A stretch of DNA of 11,770 nt from NCBI GenBank assembly GCA_021604825.1, contig BQJS01000156.1, positions 1 through 11,770 on the forward strand, written 5' to 3'. Positions within the stretch are counted from its first letter, which is position 1. Each line of letters begins with the position of its first letter. Shown in pieces: positions 1-6,812 of the stretch. The notes beneath the pieces were generated by a model. The model searched no databases. It was not told the DNA's origin and was given only the letters and a program-made list of their open reading frames with translations. The DNA comes from Phycisphaerae bacterium (GTDB lineage: Bacteria; Planctomycetota; Phycisphaerae; UBA1845). The translations under genes and the position numbers were made by a program.

Positions 1-363
1 GTTTCGCCTTGTCTGTGAACCATGATCGATAGATTCCGATCGGTAGTCCGTGTTGTTCCTGCTGTCTGCAAGCCGCGTTTCGGGCTCGTCTTCGATCTGG
101 GTGCGAGCCGGTGCGCTGCGCTTGTTGCGACGGGGCGTGCCTTTTGAGGTATTGCGTTTGGTGGCCCGCTCGGCGCTGGCGTTTCGATCCAATAGCAGCG
201 GGGCTTCGCGCGATCGCTCTGCGTTGGTCACCGAGAGATTCTGGGCTTCGGCGCGGCGCCGGCCATGATGCGAGAGGACAATCGCGCAACAGACGATGAA
301 GCACATCCCTACAAGGAGGCCAACCTTCGTCTCCTTACCCATACTTCGACTCCCGTCATTCAT
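1..363 (-). CDS. Single-pass membrane protein in the FtsL position, 3' end outside window (partial)
   Basis: The reading frame is open from an ATG at 363 to the window edge (121 codons). An in-frame TGA at 369-367 fixes the upstream limit, and a GAGAGG ribosome-binding site lies 7 bases before the ATG. A second ATG at 342 (MGKETK...) also has a GGGAG 7 bases before it, and either could be the start. Residues about 14-31 (VGLLVGMCFIVCCAIVLS) form one hydrophobic segment after a short charged N-terminus. What follows is polar, Arg/Ser/Asn-rich, low-complexity sequence without a heptad pattern. It lies 110 bp downstream of rsmH, where ftsL usually sits, but it does not show the short leucine-zipper body of FtsL. 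From memory, planctomycetes often carry here a membrane-anchored protein with a C-terminal LysM domain; that part would lie outside the window. The gene is probable; its function is unassigned. Confidence 0.7.
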   Translation of the reverse strand, partial: MNDGSRSMGKETKVGLLVGMCFIVCCAIVLSHHGRRRAEAQNLSVTNAERSREAPLLLDRNASAERATKRNTSKGTPRRNKRSAPARTQIEDEPETRLADSRNNTDYRSESIDHGSQTRRN

Positions 364-473
364 GCGTCAGCCTCTCAAAACCGCCGCCGCAGTGTTGGTT
401 CGTTGATTCTTGCAGGCCTGCTCAGGACGCCAACGGTGGGACGCGACCACCAGCAATCTGCATTCATTTTCAT

Positions 474-1421
474 TTATGGCCCATCGCTGCCAACGTCGAG
501 CGGTTTTGCAGTTCGCTGTGCCACCCGAAATTTTGCACTGCGCGAACGCGGGTTCGCGCGTCTTTCATCAACGCCCGCAACCAAAGGCTTTTTCGTCAAA
601 ATGTCGTAGATTCCATCAGTGCGATGGGCCCGAAAATTTCGCTTAACGATCCCATCTTCCAAACTGTGAAACGAAATGATTCCAACACGACCGCCTTCGT
701 TCAAGACGGAGGGTGCGATCTCGAGCAATCGCTTGAGCGCACCAAGTTCATCGTTAACCGCGATGCGCAAAGCTTGAAACGTTCGGGTGGCTGGGTGAAT
801 CTTGGATCGACGCGAGTTCGGGTTCACCCGAAGCGCTCGCCCAATCAACTCAACAAGCCGCCCCGTGGTGACGATTCGCGACGATCGCCGCTCCCTACAA
901 ATGACCTTCGCAATCCGGCGACTCGCCCGCTCCTGCCCAAATTCGTAAATCAGATTGGCGAGTTCCGTTTCACCCAATCGATTGACGAGATCAGATGCAG
1001 AATCCTTAAGCCGATCGTCCAGGCGCATGTCCAGCGGAGCATCCACCTGAAAACTCAATCCAAAACGGGGTTCGCTGATTTGATTGGAACTGACGCCAAG
1101 ATCCGCAAGGATTGCGTCAACCCCACCAATCCCCAAATCCTTCAAGACGACATCCAGCTCTTCAAAATTGGACCGCACCAACCGATGGGGGCAGCCACTT
1201 TCTTCCATTCGCTGCGACGCGATGGCCAGATTGTTTGCATCGACGTCCAGACCGATGACCATGCCATCAGGACCAACCGCCTTGGCCAACATCTGCGCGT
1301 GCCCGGCAAGCCCCAGCGTGCAATCGACAACGCACGCCCCAGGTTCGACAGCCAGCATCGAACCCACTTCATCGGGCAAGACCGCAAGATGTTGTTCTAC
1401 TTCATCAACCACCGGCTCCAA
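474..1421 (-). CDS. rsmH: 16S rRNA (cytosine(1402)-N(4))-methyltransferase RsmH (MraW)
   Basis: RsmH methylates N4 of C1402 in 16S rRNA, in the decoding centre of the 30S subunit, using S-adenosylmethionine. The 315-residue frame has the family landmarks in order: N-terminal HLAVLPDEV (11-19), SAM loop VDCTLGLAGH (32-41, usually GGGGH), acidic GLDVDANNL (57-65), DLGVSSNQ (107-114), LSFQVDAPLDMRLD (122-135), HPATRTFQALRIAVNDEL (209-226), ISFHSLEDGIVK (249-260) and the C-terminal NPRSRSAKFRV (290-300). Length is normal for the family. In FHSLED(R)IVK the usual Arg is Gly257, and the SAM loop has GLAG for GGGG; both are mild departures. The start is a TTG at 1421 with an in-frame TAG just upstream at 1427-1425 and only a weak Shine-Dalgarno match; the frame of the doubtful small gene upstream ends at 1397, inside rsmH, so translational coupling is possible. 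Confidence 0.95.
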   Translation of the reverse strand: MEPVVDEVEQHLAVLPDEVGSMLAVEPGACVVDCTLGLAGHAQMLAKAVGPDGMVIGLDVDANNLAIASQRMEESGCPHRLVRSNFEELDVVLKDLGIGGVDAILADLGVSSNQISEPRFGLSFQVDAPLDMRLDDRLKDSASDLVNRLGETELANLIYEFGQERASRRIAKVICRERRSSRIVTTGRLVELIGRALRVNPNSRRSKIHPATRTFQALRIAVNDELGALKRLLEIAPSVLNEGGRVGIISFHSLEDGIVKRNFRAHRTDGIYDILTKKPLVAGVDERRANPRSRSAKFRVAQRTAKPLDVGSDGP

Positions 1422-1738
1422 CGTCTAAGGCCAAACTTCTGATACTGAACCAAAAATCCGAAACCAAAAAGGGTGTGCCTAGGGGTGCCGTCGTCATCCG
1501 TGACGACACACCATCCCAGACTGTCGATCAATGGGATGGAAGTTCTGTTGAAATCAAATATACCTGGACCGCGCCGAACGTTATGTCCAAGCGATGCGAT
1601 TACCGAAGCAACGCATCCAGATCCCAAGCCTGCTTCCACCAAGTCAACCAACAGCGCCTGCCCCGGTACATCCATGCACTTCAAAGGCAGACAACACAAA
1701 TCTTGCGCGGCATCTTCCATGCCGCCTGTCCGCAGCAA
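1397..1738 (-). CDS. Doubtful small ORF between mraZ and rsmH; its frame continues upstream through an in-frame TGA to 1870
   Basis: I do not recognise this protein. The uninterrupted part has 113 codons from a TTG at 1738 (first ATG at 1720) and ends inside rsmH with a 25-base overlap. It reads like real protein: VDLVEAGLGSGCVASVIASLGH, then a segment ending SIPLIDSLGWCVVTDDDG and HTLFGFGFLVQYQKFG, with a mixed codon choice like that of its neighbours. The same frame runs further upstream through one TGA (1759-1757) to an ATG at 1870, which has AAGGA 7 bases before it, better than any start inside the 113-codon part. That upstream 37-residue stretch contains a 9-residue repeat (LNSTPWRGR, LNSKLW). 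Possible readings are a gene broken by a nonsense mutation, a shorter intact gene with a weak start, UGA recoding, or chance. The protein has seven cysteines downstream of the TGA but no CxxC. Confidence 0.4.
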   Translation of the reverse strand: MLRTGGMEDAAQDLCCLPLKCMDVPGQALLVDLVEAGLGSGCVASVIASLGHNVRRGPGIFDFNRTSIPLIDSLGWCVVTDDDGTPRHTLFGFGFLVQYQKFGLRRWSRWLMK

Positions 1739-1767
1739 CCGAGCATCCTGCTCCAGTCACCACAATT

Positions 1768-1804
1768 TTGAATTCAACCGACCGCGCCACGGAGTTGAAT
1801 TCAA
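1768..1804. repeat. Two copies of the 10-bp palindrome TTGAATTCAA, 27 bp apart
   Basis: Identical palindromes lie at 1768-1777 and 1795-1804, with starts 27 bp apart. They fall in the stretch between mraZ and the small ORF. The spacing is nine codons in the minus-strand frame that continues upstream of the TGA, and there they encode the repeated LNS...W, so they may be a coding repeat. They could also be a two-site operator, since 27 bp is close to two and a half helical turns. The sequence alone does not decide. Confidence 0.5.
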
Positions 1805-1942
1805 GAAAGGACTGCCCCGCTCTTGGCAATTTCGATTGTCCGGAAGGGCACCCGCACAATCGTCCAGCATTTCATCATCCTTGATATATCCGCATCAATC
1901 CGACCGATGCGGAGTTATGCTTTTTTCGATCTTCCTGATCGA

Positions 1943-2422
1943 CTAGTCGTCCGAAGCCCTCGCCTGCTTCGACCGAGCCGACCGGCCAAACTGCTTAAGA
2001 CGTCGCCAATTGGCCTTAAATTCGTCGTCGATGTAGGCGAGATACTCTTTGGTCGCCCAAATATCGATCCGCTTATTGGTCCCGGCGAAGGTAATGTCCT
2101 TGCCGATGTCCACCATTGCCAACTGCCGATCGGGCAACACCACCCGCCCCTGCTTATCCATATCCAACCGCTTGCTCAACGAAAAGAACAAGATTTCGTA
2201 GGACTGGGCTTCATCGCCGTCGAGCAGGTCGGGTCGCACACGTTCCGCCAACTCGTCAAAATACTTTTCGGGAAGCAGCGATAAAGTGTTGGGCTGCTCA
2301 CCCGGGCAAAGGTAGAATGTCTCACCGTGAATCGCGGGATCCATGGCGTTGCGAAAGTCAGCCGGGATCTGGGTGCGATTCTTAGTATCAAGGGTGCGCT
2401 CGAAGGCATCGGTAAACGCCAT
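1943..2422 (-). CDS. mraZ: Transcriptional regulator MraZ
   Basis: MraZ is a ring-forming DNA-binding protein of the AbrB/SpoVT swapped-hairpin fold that, in E. coli, represses its own dcw operon. The chosen start is the ATG at 2422, with GAGGA ending 6 bases upstream, giving 159 residues beginning MAFTDAFERTLDTKNRTQIP. The frame is open 40 codons further to a GTG at 2542, but that codon lies within the best promoter match. Both MraZ half-domains are present: DTKNRTQIPADFR (usual DxKGRxxIPxxFR, with Asn for Gly) near residues 12-24, and MDKQGRVVLPDRQLA in the second half, followed by ITFAGTNKRIDIWATKEY, which matches the usual GxxxxxEIWxxxxW region. The C-terminus carries a basic, Arg/Lys-rich tail of about 20 residues, slightly longer than typical. 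It is first in the cluster and 520 bp from rsmH, an unusually wide gap. Confidence 0.93.
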   Translation of the reverse strand: MAFTDAFERTLDTKNRTQIPADFRNAMDPAIHGETFYLCPGEQPNTLSLLPEKYFDELAERVRPDLLDGDEAQSYEILFFSLSKRLDMDKQGRVVLPDRQLAMVDIGKDITFAGTNKRIDIWATKEYLAYIDDEFKANWRRLKQFGRSARSKQARASDD

Positions 2423-2714
2423 TGGGGTCCTCGAAATTCCCAGGTTTGCCACGCCGCCAGCAGGCTCGAAAGGAGCAAGAAGCCCACTCAAAGCACGTTT
2501 GTGGCCGCCAACACCACTGACGTGGCTCACTGTGGGAAACACTACCTCAGCGTGCCATTTTATTCAACTGCAAAATTGACAAAAGTTTGCGCGCCCATGC
2601 GCCCACGACATTGCGTATGCGCGCGGGCGCAAAGCACAAGATAATGGTTAAGCACGCGCACTCTGGGCGGCGCAACTTGCCAAAACATTCAACACCCTAA
2701 CAAAACCCTATCTT
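2423..2714. other. Intergenic region between the glycosyltransferase gene and mraZ
   Basis: No gene is seen here. On the minus strand it holds the mraZ leader and promoter candidate. It also has a GC-rich imperfect inverted repeat, CATGCGC (2596-2602) against GCGTATG (2613-2619), 7 bp with one G-U pair and a 10-base loop, embedded in alternating GC sequence. On the minus strand the repeat is followed by the T-rich run AAACTTTTGTCAATTTTG, so it might end transcription from the upstream operon, but it lacks a clean U-tract. Just after the glycosyltransferase stop, TTAGGGT and a near copy (TAGGGTTTT) occur side by side. Confidence 0.5.
2539..2567 (-). promoter_or_regulatory. Candidate sigma-70-type promoter for mraZ
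   Basis: On the minus strand, TTGAAT (2567-2562) is followed after exactly 17 bases by TAGTGT (2544-2539). Transcription would start near 2532, giving a leader of about 110 bases before the mraZ ATG at 2422. Matches to consensus are partial. No clear 10-bp-spaced TGGG repeats of the E. coli MraZ operator type were found around it. Confidence 0.35.
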
Positions 2715-3863
2715 TTATCGCTGAAGCGAAAGCAGATGACTGGAGAGGCAATCGAGGGTTTGCCGGTAAAGATCTGCATAGGAATGATGACACCGTGTGG
2801 CACTGTGATGATCGCTGACATAGTGCCACGCATTGGCACTCATTTCTTTTGTCTTGTCTGTCTCAACGAAAGCAAATTCAATGGCGTCCGCTAGCGCTTG
2901 CGAATCGTCCACGCTGACCAATCGCCCTGTCTTACCGTCTGCGACAAGGTCATGACATCCGGGCACATCGGTCGCGACAATCGGAAGACGACCGGCCATC
3001 GCTTCGAGCAACGCGTTGGGCATCCCTTCGGTGCGCGAGGGGAAAACGAATAGGTCAGCCGTCTTGATTAACCGATCAACGTCATTGCGCATGCCAAGAA
3101 AGAACACGTTTTCCTGCAGCGATTTATCAACCACCATCGACTCGATGCGCGTTCGCTCGGGACCATCGCCCAAGAGCAACAACTTGACCACCCGGTGGGT
3201 TGCCAACTTCGCGACTGCGTCAACCAAGGTATCCAATCCTTTGATCGGATCCATTCGCCCAACCCATAACAGCAAGGGTTCATTTTCGGCGGTGCGCCAC
3301 GGGTCCGCTGAAAGTGGCTGGGCATTGACGATTGACTCGACATCGACGCCGCCTTCAATCACGGTAAGTCGATCTATGGGAATACCGGCAGATTTATGCA
3401 AATGCGTGCGAACGGATTCCGAGTTGCACACTACTGCGCGACACAGGCGATGCGTGATTCGATCCACCCACAAATGCCAACACCGTTCGATCTCGACTGT
3501 TTGAATTTCGCAGATCAAACGCTGGCGCGGGAAGCCACTCAGCAAACAGGCGATGCGGCTGGCGAGGTTGGCGTGAAAGAGTAACGAATGGACAAGGTCG
3601 GGCTGAAGCGATTCGATCAATTGAGCAAGTCGCTCGAACACCCTCCAGTCGAACGCGTGCTTGGCATCACAATGATGAATTGAAATCTCTCGGGCTGCCA
3701 GCAACTCGCCAACGTGACCGCCAGCGCTAAGGCTGACAACATCGATATGCCAGTTCTGCTTCTTTAGGAACCGCGCCAGGCGAAGCAAATGCAGCGGAAC
3801 GCCACCCACTTGAAGGTCGGTGATCACAAACAGAATTCGCTTGTTTGAAGGCAAGAACGGCAT
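2715..3863 (-). CDS. GT4-family glycosyltransferase
   Basis: This is a GT-B fold retaining glycosyltransferase that moves a sugar from a nucleotide donor to an acceptor, probably in envelope or exopolysaccharide synthesis; donor and acceptor cannot be read from sequence. In 382 residues it shows the N-terminal Rossmann start KRILFVITDLQVGGVPLHLL (8-27, with the GG turn of GGxExHL enzymes), the linker VIEGGVDVESI (168-178), the donor-site strand LLLWVGRMDPIKGLDTLVDA (197-216), LLLGDGPER (229-237) and the diagnostic EGMPNALLEAMAGRLPIVATDVPG (279-302), which has the two Glu eight residues apart. AMAGRLP replaces the more common AMAxGxP. No signal peptide or membrane helix is seen, so it is cytosolic. 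GGAG touches the ATG at 3863 directly; a TTG at codon 4 (9 bases after GGAG) may be the true start. It lies 50 bp after the ABC permease gene, probably in the same operon. Confidence 0.92.
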   Translation of the reverse strand: MPFLPSNKRILFVITDLQVGGVPLHLLRLARFLKKQNWHIDVVSLSAGGHVGELLAAREISIHHCDAKHAFDWRVFERLAQLIESLQPDLVHSLLFHANLASRIACLLSGFPRQRLICEIQTVEIERCWHLWVDRITHRLCRAVVCNSESVRTHLHKSAGIPIDRLTVIEGGVDVESIVNAQPLSADPWRTAENEPLLLWVGRMDPIKGLDTLVDAVAKLATHRVVKLLLLGDGPERTRIESMVVDKSLQENVFFLGMRNDVDRLIKTADLFVFPSRTEGMPNALLEAMAGRLPIVATDVPGCHDLVADGKTGRLVSVDDSQALADAIEFAFVETDKTKEMSANAWHYVSDHHSATRCHHSYADLYRQTLDCLSSHLLSLQR

Positions 3864-3913
3864 CTCCAGAATCAGACCGCAGAAGGAATTCAGGAACCCG
3901 AAAAAGTAATCGC

Positions 3914-4888
3914 CTAAAAATCTCGGCGTGAGAAGATAATGCAGGCCATCAACAGGACCACAGCCTCAAAGCCTAGCGAAGTTCCGATTGAAAACGCGGG
4001 GGATATAGAATCGGATCGCCGCTGCTCAATTTCAAGCTGCTGAATGTCGGCGTCAGAAATCAAATCAGCATCGCCCGGCATGATCGCCATTGCCGTATCT
4101 TTGGAATTGAGCGCACCGATCTGTCGTCCCAGGATGATCGGAATGTCGCTGGGTTTGGGGCTGACCACATGAATGACGTGGCTTACTTTTCCGATCGAAC
4201 CGCGTTCGGAAAACTTAAGCACGGCGTCGGGCCCGGTGCCAATGGAATCCGTACCGACAAACCTCTCCAACCCAGCCATGCCAAATACGGCGACCCAAAA
4301 CAACAGGCCGTAAACCAGCGACGCCAGCGCCCGCCGCGTCCAGACTGCTGCCAAAACGCATACGCAGTAGATGTAGCTGAAACTCAGAACCAAGAGCGGT
4401 ATCGCCCAAAGGTATCCCCAAAGCCAACGGTCTACCTGCCAACGCAACACCAACAACGTGAGCAACACGAAGTACGCAGACTGCACGAACACGAATGCAA
4501 GGCTGCCGATATACCGCGCGAAAAAGAGCAGGCTCCGAGGCAATGGCTTGCTCACCACGACATCGACTGCACCGGTTTCAATCAGGCTCGGGAACATGCC
4601 AGCCGTCCCGATCAAACAAATGACGATGCCCACCCAACCGATGTAGGTTCCGACCAAGACGTTCGACACGATGGCGCCGATCAAACTCACGGCTGCGTCG
4701 GTGCCGGCTTTGAATATTGGATCTGGCTTCTTGATCGCTCCGAAGAAAAACGACCAGCCATTCTCGTCGAATCCAACGCAAGCCAGGGCAGCCGCCACCA
4801 ACGTAGAAATCACGAGAAGCACCCAAAAGAGCTTCTTGGCTTTCGCCTCGCGAAAAGAATCGACGATGATCGCCCAGACTTGAATCAT
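3914..4888 (-). CDS. ABC-2 type transporter permease
   Basis: This is the membrane subunit of an ABC exporter; it pairs with the ATPase encoded just upstream, with which it shares an ATGA overlap (4888-4885), a sign of translational coupling. The 324 residues have hydrophobic segments at about 20-40, 66-98 (probably two passes), 120-148, 157-183, 188-208 and 299-319, giving six or seven helices. The N-terminal amphipathic IVDSFREAKAKKLFWVLL is the usual ABC-2 start, and the GAVDVVVSKPLPRSLLFFARY stretch (106-126) matches the cytoplasmic loop of NosY/GldF-like permeases (LxKPxxRxxxxxxKY). A polar stretch at 209-298 with no helix separates the last two membrane segments and is probably a folded extracytoplasmic part. 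The C-terminus ends FSRRDF. Substrate is unknown; the following glycosyltransferase hints at an envelope substrate, which is inference only. Confidence 0.88.
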   Translation of the reverse strand: MIQVWAIIVDSFREAKAKKLFWVLLVISTLVAAALACVGFDENGWSFFFGAIKKPDPIFKAGTDAAVSLIGAIVSNVLVGTYIGWVGIVICLIGTAGMFPSLIETGAVDVVVSKPLPRSLLFFARYIGSLAFVFVQSAYFVLLTLLVLRWQVDRWLWGYLWAIPLLVLSFSYIYCVCVLAAVWTRRALASLVYGLLFWVAVFGMAGLERFVGTDSIGTGPDAVLKFSERGSIGKVSHVIHVVSPKPSDIPIILGRQIGALNSKDTAMAIMPGDADLISDADIQQLEIEQRRSDSISPAFSIGTSLGFEAVVLLMACIIFSRRDF

Positions 4889-5856
4889 TGACTCACCTTA
4901 CTGGCACGCACGGGGGCTTTGTCTGATACCGACGTGGCGCTGGCCATCGCTTTGACGAATACGTCTTCGAGACTGAAGCGTCGCTTTTCGACCGACTCGA
5001 TCGGGTGTCTATTCTGCCTCAGCAGATCGATCAGGGCGTTGATCTTTTCTGAATCATGCCCCCGGAGCATCGCGCCACCGGTAATGATCCTCCCACCGAG
5101 CGATCGAATCTGGGCTTCGAGTGATGCAAGATCACCGTCAACCATCACCCGGTATTCCTTGGACTGCTCGGTTAGCTCCTTCAAGGTGCCCTGCCGCGCG
5201 ACCAGCCCGTCGACCAAAATGCTCACCCGATCGCAGACCATTTCGAGTTCGCCCAAGAGGTGCGAGTTGATCAGTACCGTCTTGCCCTGCTTCTTGAAGT
5301 CGAGCAGCAGTTCGCGAATGTCGCGCCGCCCCATCGGGTCGACGCCATCGGTCGGCTCATCTAGCACGATCAAATCCGGATCGTTCATCAGCGCCTGCGC
5401 CAACCCGAGTCGCTGCATCATGCCTTTTGAATATTTGCTGATGGAGGTGTCCGCCCACTTGCTCATGCCCATCCGTTCGAGTAATTCGCCACTTCGCGTC
5501 TTGCGGGTCTTTCGCGGTACTTTGGCGAGCGCTGAATAGTAGTCGAGCAGTTGAGCCCCCGTCAGATAGGGTGGAAACCGATGGCTTTCGGGTAAGTATC
5601 CGATGCGGGCGAGTTTGCGACTGTTGCCGATGGGCCGCCCGAGGATCGTCCCGAGGGCGTGCGACGGACGTATGACCGTCATCATGATTTTAACGAGCGT
5701 CGTCTTGCCAGCCCCGTTGGGCCCAAGCAGCCCGAAGATTTCGCCCTGCCCCACCTGGATGTTTACACCGCGCAGCGCATCGACGCCACCACGATAGCGT
5801 TTGCGAACGCCGATCAAGTCCACAGCCCAGTTGGTCATCTCGGTCAATTCGACCAT
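4885..5856 (-). CDS. ABC transporter ATP-binding protein (ABC-2 partner)
   Basis: This is the ATPase subunit that drives the permease encoded immediately downstream. In 323 residues it shows Walker A GPNGAGKT (45-52), GYLPES with Glu in the Q-loop position (87-91, common in NatA/CcmA-like exporters), the signature YSKGMMQR (142-149), Walker B LIVLDEPTDGVDP (162-174) and the H-loop His199 in LINSHLL. A C-terminal domain of about 90 residues (KEYRVMVDGDLASLEAQI..., ending FSLEDVFVKAM) is the regulatory tail typical of ABC-2 ATPases. The ATG at 5856 lies inside the miaA 3' end (13-base overlap), with AAGGG 5 bases upstream; an ATG at 5838 (MTNWAVDL) is an alternative. The overlap with miaA is odd functionally and only means coupled expression. 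Confidence 0.94.
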   Translation of the reverse strand: MVELTEMTNWAVDLIGVRKRYRGGVDALRGVNIQVGQGEIFGLLGPNGAGKTTLVKIMMTVIRPSHALGTILGRPIGNSRKLARIGYLPESHRFPPYLTGAQLLDYYSALAKVPRKTRKTRSGELLERMGMSKWADTSISKYSKGMMQRLGLAQALMNDPDLIVLDEPTDGVDPMGRRDIRELLLDFKKQGKTVLINSHLLGELEMVCDRVSILVDGLVARQGTLKELTEQSKEYRVMVDGDLASLEAQIRSLGGRIITGGAMLRGHDSEKINALIDLLRQNRHPIESVEKRRFSLEDVFVKAMASATSVSDKAPVRASKVSQ

Positions 5857-6791
5857 GGCATCCCTTGCGTGTTGCAGATTTTGTCGACGACCTCATCAAC
5901 AACGGACGAATCATCCAACTCAAACCAGCGAACCTTGCGATTGCGTTTAGACCAGGTGCGTTGTCCCTTGGCCAGTTGTCGGCTGTTGATTTTGATCTTT
6001 TCCACCGCTTGTTCAAGCGAAACCTTTTGATCGAGGTAATCGAACAATTCTGCGTACCCAACTGCTTTTCGGGCAGTCGTCGACAAAGGCCGCTTCAATT
6101 CGAGGAGTTTCTTGACCTCATCGAGCAACCCCAGGTCCATCATTTTGTGTACGCGGGCGTTGATTCGACGACTCTGTGCTTCCTTTTCACGGGCCAATCC
6201 TACGAATGTGCAGTCGTATGTGGTGCGCAGGCTATCCCATTGGGTTTGCAGGCTGGTGATGGGCTGACCGGAGATTTCATAAACTTCCAACGCGCGAACG
6301 ATGCGCCGGAGGTCGTTGACGTGAATGCGATCGGCTGCGTCCGGATCGACCCTTTGAAGCCGCTCATGAAGAACCTGATTGCCCGAGGCGCTTGCCTCAT
6401 CGGTCAGGCGTTGTCGGATTTCGGGGTTGGCAGACGGTCCTTCAAACAAGCCTTCGCTGAGCGCCTTGATATACAGCGACGTCCCGCCAACACAGAGAAT
6501 CGGACGATTGCGACTGGCGATGTCTGCGATGGCTCGGTCGGCATCGACCACAAACTGGGCGACGGAATAATCGTCCCATGGGTCAACGATGTCGATGAGA
6601 TAATGCGGGATACTGCTTCGCGCTTCCTCGGACGGTTTTGCGGTTCCGATGTCCATCCCGCGATAGACTTTCATCGAATCAATGCTGATGATCTCGGCGC
6701 CGATACGCTCGGCCAGGGCGCGCCCCACCGCACCTTTTCCACAGCCGGTACACCCGATGATCAAAGTGATTGCGTGACGATTGCTACCCAT
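5844..6791 (-). CDS. miaA: tRNA dimethylallyltransferase MiaA
   Basis: MiaA moves a dimethylallyl group from DMAPP onto N6 of A37 in tRNAs that read codons starting with U; it is cytosolic. The 315 residues contain P-loop IGCTGCGKG (12-20), IISIDSMKVYRGMDIGTAKP (34-53), HYLIDIVDPWDDYSVAQF (63-80), VGGTSLYIKAL (101-111), NDLRRIVRALEVYEISGQP (159-177) and KAVGYAELFDYLDQKVSLEQAVEKIKINSRQLAKGQRTW (242-280). Compared with the usual family, the P-loop Thr/Ser after Lys19 is Gly20, the Gln of DSxQVYRG is Lys41, GGTGLY is GGTSLY and TRxxAKRQ is SRQLAKGQ. The fold is still complete and full length, and I believe such variants occur across planctomycetes. The ATG at 6791 is 21 bp after the CPBP gene and has a weak Shine-Dalgarno site. 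Confidence 0.92.
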   Translation of the reverse strand: MGSNRHAITLIIGCTGCGKGAVGRALAERIGAEIISIDSMKVYRGMDIGTAKPSEEARSSIPHYLIDIVDPWDDYSVAQFVVDADRAIADIASRNRPILCVGGTSLYIKALSEGLFEGPSANPEIRQRLTDEASASGNQVLHERLQRVDPDAADRIHVNDLRRIVRALEVYEISGQPITSLQTQWDSLRTTYDCTFVGLAREKEAQSRRINARVHKMMDLGLLDEVKKLLELKRPLSTTARKAVGYAELFDYLDQKVSLEQAVEKIKINSRQLAKGQRTWSKRNRKVRWFELDDSSVVDEVVDKICNTQGMPWSN

Positions 6792-6812
6792 GGGTCAATC
6801 CAACCAGCCGAT

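Noticed and set aside
624..1442. Long plus-strand open frame of 272 codons opposite rsmH
   Set aside because: It is antisense to a complete rsmH, and its protein is basic and lacks any recognisable motif; such frames arise often opposite genes with this codon use.
1757..1759. TGA read as selenocysteine
   Set aside because: No Cys or Thr partner motif beside the TGA, no known selenoprotein resemblance, and the candidate hairpins are short enough to occur by chance; kept only as a minor alternative.
1473..1946. Plus-strand open frame of 157 codons opposite the mraZ–rsmH interval
   Set aside because: Ser/Pro-rich shadow composition, no ribosome-binding site and it runs into the mraZ 3' end; the minus-strand frame reads more like protein.
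2423..2542. Forty-residue N-terminal extension of MraZ from a GTG at 2542
   Set aside because: MraZ homologues start near MAFTDAFER; the ATG at 2422 has a good ribosome-binding site and the extension overlaps the best promoter match.
2480..2620. TGGG-type direct repeats (MraZ boxes)
   Set aside because: A few TGGGC/GTGGG words occur, including two 8 bp apart near 2595-2607, but not the three or more copies at 10-bp spacing known from E. coli.
4169..4891. Plus-strand open frame of 240 codons opposite the ABC permease
   Set aside because: His/Gln/Arg/Pro-rich composition typical of the reverse complement of a membrane-protein gene; no independent support.
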